Shown here one piece after another: positions 23,366-33,431 of a stretch of 64,000 nt of DNA. The stretch comes from Lichenostomus cassidix (Eukaryota > Chordata > Aves > Passeriformes > Meliphagidae), in the NCBI GenBank assembly GCA_008360975.2, contig CM039179.1, positions 51,132,561-51,196,560 of the forward strand, given 5' to 3'. A program made the position numbers and the translations under genes. The notes beneath the pieces were generated by a model that saw only the letters and a list, made by a program, of their open reading frames with translations, had not been told where the DNA came from and searched no databases. Position 1 is the first letter of the stretch. Every line of letters begins with the position of its first letter.

Positions 23366-25356
23366 TCGGAGGGGGGGAGCTAGACTCCCCAAGAGAATTA
23401 ACACCAGAAGCTGTGGATGCACTGAGAAAGGTGGAAAAGGCCATCTCGGAAAGGCAAGCCCACCGATATGACCCAAACCTACCTTTTGAGCTTGTGGTCC
23501 TGGGGGAAGGCCGGTACATCCACGGGTTAATTTACCAGTGGAGTGTAGACCGTCCTGATCCACTCCTTATCATCGAGTGGATCTTCCTCCCCCACCAGTT
23601 GGCGAAGACGTTAACTACCCGAGATGAATTTGTATCTAAAGTGATCAAAAAGGGTAGGTTAAGGCTCCGTGCCTTGGCAGGTCAGGACTTTGTTTTCATA
23701 CGTGTGCCTTACAAAGCTGAACAATTGGATTTTGAAATGCAATTCAATGAACCTCTGCAAATGGCTCTCGAAGGGTTCTCTGGCCAAATAACATCAAGCC
23801 ATCAAAAACACAAACTTCTAAGTACAGCAATTAATTGGTTTGAAAAACCAAAACTGTCACAAAAACCAATTCCCAACGCCTTGACTGTATTTACAGATGG
23901 CTCAGGCACTTCCAAAAAGTCTGTTATGACTTGGAGAAACCCCGCCACAGGACAGTGGGAGTCCGATGTGCAAGTAATCGAGGGGTCCCCACAAGTTGCT
24001 GAGCTTGCTGCAGTGGTGAGATTGTTTGAAAAATTTAAAGAACCTGTCAATGTTGTCACAGACTCTGCCTATGTGGCAGGAGTGACATTGAGAGCAGAAA
24101 ATTCGGTCCTGAAACAAATTGACAATCCGAAAATCTTTTCTTTACTCCTGAGGCTTGTGACAGCCTTGTCCCACCGAGAGCATCCCTATTTTGTGATGCA
24201 TGTAAGGTCACACTCCGACCTGCCAGGACCCATCGCCGATGGAAACAGTAGGGCTGATCAATTGGCAGCTTCTGCCCTGAAACCGAATACGCCAGACCAC
24301 TTCAGCCAAGCGAAGTTGAGCCATCAATTTTTCCATCAAAATGCTCACGCCTTGGCCAGGCTATTCGGAATCTCTCGAGAACAAGCAAGAGCAATAACTA
24401 GGGCATGCCCTAACTGTTCCACTGACGATCTGCCCACTTACCCTATGGGTGTTAACCCTCGAGGAACTGAGAGTTGTCAAGTGTGGCAAACCGACATCAC
24501 ACATGTTTCCGAATTTGGACGATTGAAATACGTCCATGTGTCAATGGACACATTTTCAGGAGCAATGTTTGCATCAGCCCACTCTGGGGAGAAAACAACA
24601 GACTGTATCAGGCATCTCACCCAAGCATTCGCCACACTGGGCATCCCGGGGCAAATCAAAACTGACAATGGCCCTGCATACTCATCCAAACGATTCAATC
24701 AATTCCTCGAAGAATGGGGGATCAGCCATGTCACCGGCATCCCTCACTCGCCGACAGGCCAAGCAATTGTCGAGAGGGCACATCAGACCCTCAAAACAAC
24801 ACTTTACAGACAGCTGGGGACCACAACAGAAGTCACCACACCTCACCTCCGGTTGGCCAAGGCGCTCTATGTCATCAACTTTTTAAATGCCTCGGCCAAG
24901 GAGCCCATGCCGCCTATATTTAGGCACTTCATGAACGACAAGAGAGGAAAATTGAAAATACAACCACCTGTGTTGGTTCGGAATTTGGAAACTTTAAACA
25001 TTGAAGGACCATTTCCCCTGGTAACCTGGGGACGTGGTTACGCGTGCGTATCCACGCCTACCGGGCCCAGGTGGGTTCCAGCAAAATGTGTCAAGCCATA
25101 CACAGCTGAAAATTTCAAACTTCATCCCCCTCGAGTGAATTTCGCGAAACCAAAACAAAAATTCAAACCCAGTTGGGAACGACTTTCAATCCTCAACTGG
25201 AAACAACAGAAACAAATCAGACTCAAAGATCCCCCTTTAGTTAAAATACCTCTTGAATCATACATATATTCCCTAGCAAATTTTGACTTCCCGAAACCAA
25301 AAATTCTTCAGTATTGGGAAGACCCTTTGAAGTTTATAAATGTTATTTTTGTTTAA
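23290..25356 (+). CDS. pol: Pol part 2: RT connection, RNase H and integrase, out of frame with RT
   Basis: This frame overlaps part 1 by 76 nt and carries on Pol homology from about residue 20 (codon near 23347). Numbering from 23290, RNase H (about 195-330) shows 'TDGSG' (D203), E238 in 'VAELAA', 'TDSAY' (D258) and 'SRADQL' (D322). Integrase follows with a zinc-binding HHCC set (H349, H353, C373, C376), then catalytic D402 in 'WQTDITH', D459 in 'IKTDNGPAY' and E495 in 'AIVERAHQ', the canonical D,D35E spacing. A C-terminal SH3-like part ends near 'WVPAKCVKPY', followed by a basic tail. All catalytic residues are present, so the only visible defect is the loss of frame with RT. The 3' end overlaps the first in-frame env ATG at 25340. 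Confidence 0.93.
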   Translation: MWLRELGKASPGYHNRGNGPLFNCLIGGGELDSPRELTPEAVDALRKVEKAISERQAHRYDPNLPFELVVLGEGRYIHGLIYQWSVDRPDPLLIIEWIFLPHQLAKTLTTRDEFVSKVIKKGRLRLRALAGQDFVFIRVPYKAEQLDFEMQFNEPLQMALEGFSGQITSSHQKHKLLSTAINWFEKPKLSQKPIPNALTVFTDGSGTSKKSVMTWRNPATGQWESDVQVIEGSPQVAELAAVVRLFEKFKEPVNVVTDSAYVAGVTLRAENSVLKQIDNPKIFSLLLRLVTALSHREHPYFVMHVRSHSDLPGPIADGNSRADQLAASALKPNTPDHFSQAKLSHQFFHQNAHALARLFGISREQARAITRACPNCSTDDLPTYPMGVNPRGTESCQVWQTDITHVSEFGRLKYVHVSMDTFSGAMFASAHSGEKTTDCIRHLTQAFATLGIPGQIKTDNGPAYSSKRFNQFLEEWGISHVTGIPHSPTGQAIVERAHQTLKTTLYRQLGTTTEVTTPHLRLAKALYVINFLNASAKEPMPPIFRHFMNDKRGKLKIQPPVLVRNLETLNIEGPFPLVTWGRGYACVSTPTGPRWVPAKCVKPYTAENFKLHPPRVNFAKPKQKFKPSWERLSILNWKQQKQIRLKDPPLVKIPLESYIYSLANFDFPKPKILQYWEDPLKFINVIFV

Positions 25357-25357
25357 T

Positions 25358-25373
25358 CATGTTTGTTTTGTAG
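25358..25373 (+). promoter_or_regulatory. Probable env splice acceptor
   Basis: A T-rich tract with G interruptions ends in 'tttgtag' with AG at 25372-25373, 8 nt before the env ATG at 25382. Together with the GTAAGT donor at 19785 it would give the env mRNA. It is predicted from motif and context. Confidence 0.6.
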
Positions 25374-25381
25374 GTTTCACG

Positions 25382-26497
25382 ATGAAGGAGCTCCTGCAGA
25401 TCATCATCATCCTGGATTCTATGGTTGCAACTGAAACATTCATAGTACCCCAACCAAAAGCTAACGTTTGGCGATCTCTCGCCGAGTCTCTGGGACAAAA
25501 AGGTTTGTGTCTAGGCATGGACAGAGCAGAAGATCCTATCCAGTCCTGTTTGTTGGGAATCCCACTGAAACTGAGAAAATTTCCTTTTATAGACAAATTA
25601 GTAAATAACCACTGGGGTTCGGCAGCTGCCTGGGACAATTTTGTCACAGAGTTGCCACCTCTGAAAGCAGAACCACAAGAACTTGAACTGCATGGGTCAG
25701 CCCGTGCAGATCAATGTGTCTCATTCATTGCTCCAGAAAAAATAAAATATTCACTCATCCCTGTAGACAAAAAATATTCCCCGAGAGATTGGTGTGTGAC
25801 CACAGCAATTCATGGATCAGTGGGACCCGAACAACACAAACAATTGCCAAAAGGCCTCTTTTTGATTTGCGGCAACCATGCCTGGGCAGGAATCCCTGCT
25901 CATCCACGAGGAGGCCCATGTACACTCGGTAGATTAGCGACATTTACACCAGACAAACGACAGTTAATGGATTGGCTTTCTTCCTCCAAAAATTCAGTCC
26001 TTCCCAGTCAAAAACCAACATCTTTGACTGGGAAATCTGCCCAATTCGAACGTCAAAAAAGAGATCAAGGAGCAGCACAATTGGACCTGGAAAAATGTAA
26101 TAGTGAAATCACAACCTGGCCCAGAAGCAAAAAATTAGCTGCAACTATTTTTCTACCGTGGACAGCCATTTACCACAACCTTGGAGAAATTGATCGTATA
26201 GAATGTTGGATAGGGAAAAATGCAAAAGCAACCTCTGAAGCCCTAAGCGAACTCCTTGCAGATGAAGAAACTTTAAAACATGCCACCCTCCAAAACAGAG
26301 CTGCGATAGATTATCTTCTGCTCCTCCATGGCCACGGCTGTGAAGAATTTGCAGGAATGTGCTGTTTTAACTTTTCCCTACATGGGGAAAGCATTTCTGG
26401 AAAGATTCACACCATCCAATCACAAATCAAAAATCTGAAACAGGAAACAGAGACTTGGTGGGGAAAGCTGTTCCAAGGATGGGGCCTGTCTAGATAG
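25382..26497 (+). CDS. env: Env: short SU plus TM ectodomain, ended by an amber codon
   Basis: Envelope precursor of 371 residues from the ATG just after the predicted splice acceptor; an upstream in-frame ATG (25340) would add 14 residues. A hydrophobic signal peptide spans about residues 5-12. SU is only about 227 residues, ending at a furin-type site 'RQKR' (224-227). It contains no N-X-S/T sequon and no CxxC. TM shows a fusion-peptide region flanked by cysteines (C239, C275), a heptad region, an 'LQNRAAIDYLLL' immunosuppressive-type segment, and the CX6CC motif (C320, C327, C328) with one sequon at N330. This layout is alpharetrovirus-like. TAG at 26495-26497 stops translation directly before the membrane anchor. 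Any product would be secreted or retained in the ER lumen rather than anchored. Whether the amber is fixed, polymorphic or read through is unknown. Confidence 0.9.
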   Translation: MKELLQIIIILDSMVATETFIVPQPKANVWRSLAESLGQKGLCLGMDRAEDPIQSCLLGIPLKLRKFPFIDKLVNNHWGSAAAWDNFVTELPPLKAEPQELELHGSARADQCVSFIAPEKIKYSLIPVDKKYSPRDWCVTTAIHGSVGPEQHKQLPKGLFLICGNHAWAGIPAHPRGGPCTLGRLATFTPDKRQLMDWLSSSKNSVLPSQKPTSLTGKSAQFERQKRDQGAAQLDLEKCNSEITTWPRSKKLAATIFLPWTAIYHNLGEIDRIECWIGKNAKATSEALSELLADEETLKHATLQNRAAIDYLLLLHGHGCEEFAGMCCFNFSLHGESISGKIHTIQSQIKNLKQETETWWGKLFQGWGLSR

Positions 26498-26767
26498 CTT
26501 GCCTCCCTCGTGAAAACCTTGGTGTCAGTTGTTCTCATTGTCACGTTTGTTCTTTGCTGTTTGTGTATATGCAAATCTATCATTGTAAAAGCAGTTTTAT
26601 CCTTTTTATTTGAAAACAAACGGGGAGATGTTGCGGCCCAAGCAGCTGAGATAGAGCTCAGTGCCCTTGAGAATGTGGAGGATTGGGATGAAATGGGAGA
26701 AGTGCCAGAAGAAAGTGAAGAAGAAATGGATTATCCCAACAACCTCCCAGAAAAGTATTACAGATAG
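26498..26767 (+). pseudogene. env: Env remainder after the amber: membrane anchor and LTR-encoded tail
   Basis: The env reading frame continues without further breaks for about 89 codons beyond the TAG. It encodes a strongly hydrophobic anchor ('LVSVVLIVTFVLCCLCIC', about 26519-26572), a short basic segment and a long acidic tail rich in E and D, ending at TAG 26765-26767. The last 46 or so codons lie inside U3 of the 3' LTR, and the polypurine tract is also within this frame. That the frame stayed open suggests it was coding recently. The same tail sequence exists in the 5' LTR but has no env upstream. Confidence 0.8.
26613..26628 (+). promoter_or_regulatory. Polypurine tract
   Basis: 'aaaacaaacggggaga' directly precedes the TG start of the 3' LTR. 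It would prime plus-strand DNA synthesis. Two C bases interrupt the purines, which is tolerated in many retroviral tracts. Confidence 0.8.
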
Positions 26768-27144
26768 TATGAGCCGTTATCTCTCCCCAACCACTCAACG
26801 CCTGCATATCTCAGTGTTAGACATTGGTAAATTTAGACTGTAAATTACTTGTATTCACTTTTCTATTTGTTCTAAAAACTTGTAAACCCACCCAGTTATG
26901 TACCCTTATAACCTGTTGCAGAGCCTTTGTTCTGGGCTCTTCAGATGTCTCTCCAAACTCTCCTATCCCCTATGTAATCCCCAATAAAGCTGAAAAGACC
27001 TCATCTCGTCCCCTCGCCTGAGCCGACTTCCAGAAGCCCAAATTCATCTCCTGTGTTGCTCAAAACAGCCCTTCTCCCCACTGAAAGAACTTTCCTGTGG
27101 CATTTAAAGCACTTCTGGTCATGACTTCAGAAGTAGCCGCCACA
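26629..27144 (+). repeat. 3' LTR (516 bp, TG...CA)
   Basis: Complete LTR starting 'tgttgcggcc' right after the polypurine tract and ending 'gccgccaca'. It carries a TATA-like box at 26905-26911 and AATAAA at 26983-26988. The first 139 nt overlap the end of the env reading frame. It is collinear with the 5' LTR except for the first ten bases and six substitutions. Confidence 0.95.
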
Positions 27145-27161
27145 GGGGTTGAATTACATGG
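27145..27161 (+). repeat. 17-bp direct repeat flanking the provirus, right copy
   Basis: 'ggggttgaattacatgg' follows the LTR end and runs into the assembly gap, so the true extent of the duplication cannot be read. Confidence 0.85.
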
Positions 27162-27661
27162 NNNNNNNNNNNNNNNNNNNNNNNNNNNNNNNNNNNNNNN
27201 NNNNNNNNNNNNNNNNNNNNNNNNNNNNNNNNNNNNNNNNNNNNNNNNNNNNNNNNNNNNNNNNNNNNNNNNNNNNNNNNNNNNNNNNNNNNNNNNNNNN
27301 NNNNNNNNNNNNNNNNNNNNNNNNNNNNNNNNNNNNNNNNNNNNNNNNNNNNNNNNNNNNNNNNNNNNNNNNNNNNNNNNNNNNNNNNNNNNNNNNNNNN
27401 NNNNNNNNNNNNNNNNNNNNNNNNNNNNNNNNNNNNNNNNNNNNNNNNNNNNNNNNNNNNNNNNNNNNNNNNNNNNNNNNNNNNNNNNNNNNNNNNNNNN
27501 NNNNNNNNNNNNNNNNNNNNNNNNNNNNNNNNNNNNNNNNNNNNNNNNNNNNNNNNNNNNNNNNNNNNNNNNNNNNNNNNNNNNNNNNNNNNNNNNNNNN
27601 NNNNNNNNNNNNNNNNNNNNNNNNNNNNNNNNNNNNNNNNNNNNNNNNNNNNNNNNNNNNN
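27162..27661. other. Assembly gap, exactly 500 N
   Basis: The round length suggests a placeholder gap of unknown real size. Continuity between the provirus and the DNA after 27661 is therefore not proven by sequence. Open frames drawn across the gap have no meaning. Confidence 0.98.
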
Positions 27662-28810
27662 CACAGTCATCACAAAAGTAATTGCCATCAAGTAGCTGTG
27701 CCACTGAGGGGCTACAGTGATGAACAATGCACTTTAAGAGTATACTTTTGTCTTTTAAGTTGGGCTTCTTCCATAAGCCATCAGAAGAAGATCTTTAAAC
27801 AAGTTATGAAGGTCAGGGTTGTTTTGAATAATGTTGCAATGTTTCCCTGATAATTGCTTGAATTCTGCCTACCTATTCTTTAACCTAGTGACATGGCTAA
27901 TAGAAAGTTATTTGTGTATGCAGAGTTGTTTCAATAAGAGCTCCACTCATGTTTTTCTAACTCCAGGTTTATTCTAGGCATGAGGGAATTGTGCTTAAGG
28001 CAAGCACCTATAAAATAAATAAAACTTCTCTCTCAGCCCATCAGACCTTTTCAATAAAGGCCTTTATGTTATAGAATCTCTTGAATACAAAATGTTATTT
28101 AATAAGTAAGTCCCAGCTGTTATTAAAGCTAGCAATTTTTGTATGTTTTTTTTCTTTTGCTTGTGAATAGGTGTATTTTCTATGATAGGCAATATTTCAT
28201 CTTGAAACTTGTTAGTAAAACCATGTATCAAAATAATGTCCCTTTTCCTCATTATGTTCAATATGGAGATGAAATATTTTACGGATTTTCTCTGCACTTG
28301 TCAAAATAAACAAAATATAATTTTCAGGATAATTTGTAATGAATTTTAAACTTTGTTTTTTCTTGGCAAGTTGCATTTTCATCTTTACAATGTGAAAATA
28401 AAGATGATTCATGTATGTTTTTCTTTGGATATATAACATGTCACTTTGACTGGAATAAATGAGTAAGCTTACAGTAAGGTACATAAAGTCTACTAAGTAA
28501 TGCAGCAATTATTATGTGTACACATTTTGGAAATGAAATAACTTGCATATTAATTATATTTCCCAACTTATTTAAATGGTTTTTTTTCAATATATTTGGT
28601 TTTGTAGGAGAAACTCCATGTAAAGCCTATATTTTGATTTATGATCACAAAAAGCAAAAATGAATGCCAAGTTTCATTCTACCTCTGATAGAAAGAACAT
28701 TTTATTCTTTGTTTCAGTGCTAGAATTCAAATCCTTATTTGGAAGAAACCCCAGACATCTTTGTGTGGAAGGAAGAATGTACTCCTCTGTCTCTTGACAT
28801 TAACATTGAC
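27662..28810. other. AT-rich host DNA after the gap
   Basis: No gene or repeat is recognised. The sequence next to the gap does not resemble the flank left of the provirus. Confidence 0.5.
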
Positions 28811-28870
28811 ATTGGACTAGATGATTTGGAAAGTCTCTTACAACATGGATGATTCTGTGATTCTGTGATT
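28811..28870 (+). mobile_element. Short CR1 LINE tail fragment
   Basis: About 60 bp resembling the CR1 3' terminus ('ggactagatgatttggaaagtctc'-like part near 28814), ending in the octamer-type tail 'attctgtgattctgtgatt' and then an A run. Confidence 0.8.
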
Positions 28871-29718
28871 AAAAAAAAAAACCAAAAAGTTTAGAAAAAG
28901 AATACCTGTCATTGAAGTGAGTATCATTTCTGACTAAAATCCTTGTGGAAAACATGTGAAAGGGCATTAAAAGTGCTTGTAAAGGATCAGAAAAAGTAAA
29001 GTTTTGGAAGACTTGTCCAAACCATTGTGATGTTAGCCAGAAACTGACAACAAATAAAATAAACCCTCTAAATATGAAACTGAGAGAGAGTTTATAATTT
29101 GAAATACAGAGCCCAAATTAATCATTTGTGTAATTTGAATGAAGTCAGTTGGAATTATCCCAGGAATGAATATAGCCCAATTTGTTAAAGATATGGTACT
29201 GTAAATACTGCACTGTGTCAGATGTACATCTGTTCAACAACTGCCTCAGCTAAATAAATAAGAGACTCTTTCCCCTTAGCTAAAAGCAACCTAAACACTT
29301 AACTCAGACTATCCCATTTTATCAGGGTGCAGAAGTGGTCTTCAAACAAAGCATCTCTGTATTTCACTTGGAATCAAGTGAGGCATCTAAAAATGATTTA
29401 AGGAAAGAAAAGAAACAAAAATAAAAGAGAAGAAATTACCAAAGATCAGAGAGAAATAAAGGAAGGAGGGCAGCATGAAGGAGTATTCAGAATACAGCAT
29501 TCAGTCACTAGCAGTCTGATCTTCAAAGGATTTCTACCAAGTCATTAAAATAGGAGGTTAGTTTTTAATGAGAAGGTATACAAGATGCCTAGTATAATTA
29601 GAGAGTGGGCTCTGCGGATTTACAGGACTTATGAATTTTTGAAAGAGAAGAAATAGCTGAGCAAACTGAGCTTCACAAGTACTATCCATGATATTTTGTA
29701 ACCTGCACATCTGTAAAT
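28871..29718. other. AT-rich host DNA, nothing recognised
   Basis: No coding, RNA or repeat signal is seen; there are A-rich patches only. Confidence 0.5.
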
Positions 29719-30303
29719 TGTTGTAATACTATAGTTCTTTAACCCCAGCTGGCAACCAAGCTCCACACAGCCACTTGCTTAGCCTCACACCAGTGGGACG
29801 GGGGAGAGAGCAGGGAGAGTAAAAGTAAGAAAATGCATGGGTTCAGATAAAGATAGTTTAAGACCTAAAGCAAAAGTTGTGTGCACACAAGCAAAGCAAG
29901 ACAAGGAATTCATTCACCACTTCCCATGGGCAAGCAAGTGTTCAGCCAGGAGAGCAGGGCTCCATCACATATGATTATGACTTGATTATGACAAACACCA
30001 CCCTGTCAAACAACCCTCTCTCTCTTCCTCCTTCTTCCCCCAGCTTTTGATGCTGAGTATGAAGCCATAAAGTCTGGAATATTCCTTAGGTCAACTGACC
30101 TGGTTGTGTCCCCTCCCAGCTTCATGTGCACTCCCAGCCTTCTGCTAGTGGTGTGTGGTGAGGGACAGAAAAGACCTTGGCTCAGCAATAAGTAAGCCCT
30201 GCTCAGCAATAGCTAAAAGATCTGTGAATTACCCACAGTGTTTTCAACACAAATTAAAAACATACAACTAACTGAAAAAGAAACTCCAGCCAAAACCAGC
30301 ACA
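29719..30303 (+). mobile_element. Solo LTR, ERVL-like family (older copy)
   Basis: Starts 'tgttgtaatac', ends 'ccaaaaccagcaca', about 585 bp, with no internal retroviral sequence next to it. It belongs to the same family as the solo LTR at 61076-61641. The two share 'attcaccacttcccat' (29911-29926 here), 'agcagggctccatc' and the same terminal 'cagccaaaaccagcaca'. The ERVL assignment comes from memory of similar avian LTRs. No clear target duplication remains. Confidence 0.8.
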
Positions 30304-31750
30304 AGTATGTATGCTTTGAATCTTGTGAGGCACTGCAAAAAAAAAAAGTTCCTTCCTCACTAGCTGTTTCATTGGAAAAACTTACTGTGGATTGTATTGG
30401 GTCCTTTCATCTCTCCCCACCATTCTCACACAGTGAAAGCTATCCTTTTTGTTTACTAGACGATCCATCATGTATACTTTACTTATGTACAAAGGAGTTT
30501 AGTAGGGTCAGTAAGTGAAAGCAAGGCCATGCTTTCATGAAGGATTTTTTTCTCCTTTGTTTACTGCTATGCAGTTAAAAGGCTCAAGTTTTACACAAAT
30601 GCATCATTAACTTGAAATACTGATAAGTCCTCCTAGTGATCAACACCTCTAAATTTTAGAAAGTAACAAAGAGAAGGGAAAAAAGTAAGGATTGTAATAG
30701 ATAGAGAAAAACTTTAAATTATATCTTGCTCACACATATATGAAGCCTATAGAAGCATTATTTAGAATTATGTTTCTTTCTAGTAAATCTAGTAAATTGA
30801 GTAGAGATGCTTTTTTTCTCCCATCTCATGGACCCTTTTGCTTTATTTTGTTTTTGTTTTCCGTGCCTAGATGTGGTGGCCTCCTTCTTGAGCTCCCTGC
30901 TTCTCCTTTTTTCCATATGAGAAGGCTTTTTGCATGTAAGCACTTACCAACCCTTTTTATTTTTAGGAAATAAAAGAGTTGAATGCACATTTTAATACAT
31001 TTTTAATGGCTGTTGCTGACAGACAAGACATTTTGTTGGTATTGTCTTACATTACTATTATGTTAAAAGACTTTTATTTTCATCAATATCTATTGTGCCG
31101 TCTGGTTAAAATGACAAAGACTCCCACGCTGAGCAAATTGAACAAGCTTTTCACTTCATTGAAGAAAAGGACCAGTCCTGGCTGCAATGGCTTTTTTTTG
31201 GAGAGGGGGAGTCATTGTTCACATTCTATTGACTCTATAGTTCCTGTTAAATAATGTTCATGTATTATTAAGAGAATATTCATCTTTAGTGTACAAACAA
31301 CTTTCTTTAAAATACTGTTCCATTAAAGTATTTCCTCATGAGACTTGGTCTTCTGCTGCCACCTATAGCCAATATAAGTTATTGTTGCATTGTGTGTCTT
31401 ACACTTAATGCAAATGGCAGGGACATGCCTTCATTACCCAGTTTCAGACACATTTCTTCAGTTTTATGCATCAGCATAATTTCCTCTGTAAAATACCTTG
31501 GAGAAAATAACTTAGAGATACTATAACAGAAATCACAGAACGGGGCAAAACCATTCTCATTGTTGACTTATACTCAAAAACTTTTTCACTGTAGGATGAA
31601 TATATTTTAGTCTATACATTCTCACTCCAAAAGTAAACAGAGTTTCTTCTTTTAACTGCATATGTTAGTTCTGTTCTGTGTTTGATCACTGGTTTTTGTT
31701 CCTCTTGTGTTCAAGACAGCACTTGGTGATAAAGTTTTCTTGCATCTCAC
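30304..31750. other. AT-rich host DNA without recognised genes
   Basis: Several short open frames (for example 30979-31254, + strand) show no domain, splice or repeat support. Confidence 0.45.
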
Positions 31751-31988
31751 TCTAAGGTGGTGAAATACCCTTTTGTATGTCCTTCATGCTCATTGTTTTT
31801 CAGCTGTATCAAATTGGTAGGAATATTCAGAGTGGTGGTTCTCTTCTCTTCTTTGTAACACACAGTGCAGATTAAATTCTGCCAGGCTCCAGGTCTCCTG
31901 GAGCTGTAAATCTCACAACAGGCACTGCACAGATGTGTGTCAGAAGGAATATCAACTTTTGCCTCATTCTGCTGAGCCTCTATGGGCA
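31751..31988 (-). CDS. Candidate host exon with CxxC...CxxC, unidentified
   Basis: On the minus strand 'tttctttcacAG' (AG at 31990-31989) looks like a splice acceptor and 'AGA|GTGAGA' at 31751/31750 like a donor. The 238 bp between them are fully open in one phase (about 79 codons). The translation holds 'CSACC' and 'CTVC' separated by about 20 residues around 'RRPGAWQNLI'. That pattern recalls a zinc-binding half-domain, as in extended PHD fingers of the PHF7/G2E3 type, but the resemblance is weak and I do not recognise the gene. No neighbouring exon was found. It could equally be an exon relic, a retrocopy piece or chance. Confidence 0.25.
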
Positions 31989-33431
31989 CTGTGAAAGAAA
32001 CCTCTGCTAAGAAATTGTACAGAACAATTAAGTGTTAAAAAAGGTGCAAAACCGAGAAAACTTCAGTATATTGCCATTTACTCAAACATGGTGATCTACC
32101 ATCTACAGAAGTTTGAGATCAAAATGACACTCCTTCACCTGTCCCATCTCTGGGGTCTTGTGGCAGAAGCAAGCTCCTGATACACATTCAGACCGTGGTA
32201 TATTGTAGCAATATAGCTCCAATGCAACCTGGGGTCAACTCTTTCCTATGCAGAAAAAAATAATAGCTTAGATGGTGGACACTGAAAGGCAACAGGTAGT
32301 TTTGTGCATGTGTTGTGGGGAAAGGGGAGGATAAGTGCCAAAATATGAACTTTTGAATTCTCAAGAGGAAGCCTGCTACATGCTAGTTTAGACTGGTAAA
32401 GGCTAGTTGTAATTTTCTTACTTAAAATTGACTATGGAAAAATGTCACTTCCTGAATCATCCAGTTATTAAAGAGGCAAGAGACAGAACCACCAGCTGAG
32501 ACAGTAAGCAGACATTGTGTTTCTGCATGTAAACTACTTAGGTTGGGAAAACTTGAGATAGAAGTTCAGGAAAAGTAAAGGAGTAAGCTCTGAGAAGCAG
32601 GTGACGATCCCAAATGTTAGACAGATACATGGAGAACGTGACATGGGAATGGTCAGGGATATCCTGTCTGATATCCCCCAAGGGGCTAACTGCCAGCAGA
32701 AGCATGGTGTGAAGAGACACAAATTTATGCCTGATTTTCCCAGATCAGCAGGAACCCCATTGTGGCAAGGGGAAGCTGAACCTCGAGGGTGTGATACAGT
32801 GGAAACTGAGCAAGTGTGTGTCATAAATAAGTGAAGAGGAAGCTCTAATTTTTATGGTTCTTAAATAAATATCAGTTTACACATCCACTGTGGTTTTTAC
32901 TCTCTCTGCTCTCCATCAGCATGACAGACCATCTTCTGCCCAAGAGCAAAAGTTACAAATAGACAGAATCCCTGGTAAGGTCCCTACAAACTCAGTAGAT
33001 CCCAGCTATGGATTGTTCTAGTCTCTGTTTTCTCTGAAGAAAATTTATTCACAAACTAAGGAATAAAACCCCTAAGTATAAGCATCATGCTTAAATTAAG
33101 CACTGCAAATTAAATCAGTCTAGTCACTGTGATGTTGGATTAGGGAGTTCTGAGAAATTTAGACCTAAAACATCTTAGGCTATTAGATATCTCTGCTTGA
33201 TGGGTACAGAGAAATTTAAAGCCATTTTGAATTTACAAATATTTTCTTGAAATAGAGGAATTTTTTTTCCGATGAAAAATTAATTGGTGGTGACATCTTT
33301 TCCTATTAGACCATCTTTTTTCTGTTAGACCATAAATTTCTTTATTCATTGTCTAGACCTAAATTTAAAAAATAACCCAAAATCCCCTTACTATCATCAT
33401 CATTTCTTCCTTGCTTACCTCCTCACTGTTA
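31989..33431. other. Host DNA, no gene recognised
   Basis: A slightly GC-richer patch at 32590-32830 has overlapping open frames on both strands. I see no domain or splice signal that supports any of them. Confidence 0.45.

Larger units (their letters stand above)
18899..27144 (+). mobile_element. Near-complete class II-like endogenous retrovirus
   Basis: An 8.2-kb provirus with paired LTRs, a primer-binding region, leader with splice donor, gag, pro-RT, RNase H-integrase, spliced env and a polypurine tract. All genes read on the + strand. Base composition is clearly richer in GC than the host flanks, fitting a recent insertion. The LTRs differ at 6 of 506 aligned positions without indels (1.2%). 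Coding lesions are few: one frame change inside pol near 23346-23354 and one amber codon in env at 26495-26497. The first bases of the 5' LTR, present in the 3' LTR (26629-26638), are missing. Pol motifs place it among class II (alpha/beta-related) retroviruses. Protease in the pol frame and a single Gag zinc knuckle separate it from classic alpharetroviruses. Confidence 0.95.

Noticed and set aside
27060..27850. Long open frames spanning the N run
   Set aside because: They consist mainly of unknown residues from the 500-N gap and have no coding meaning.
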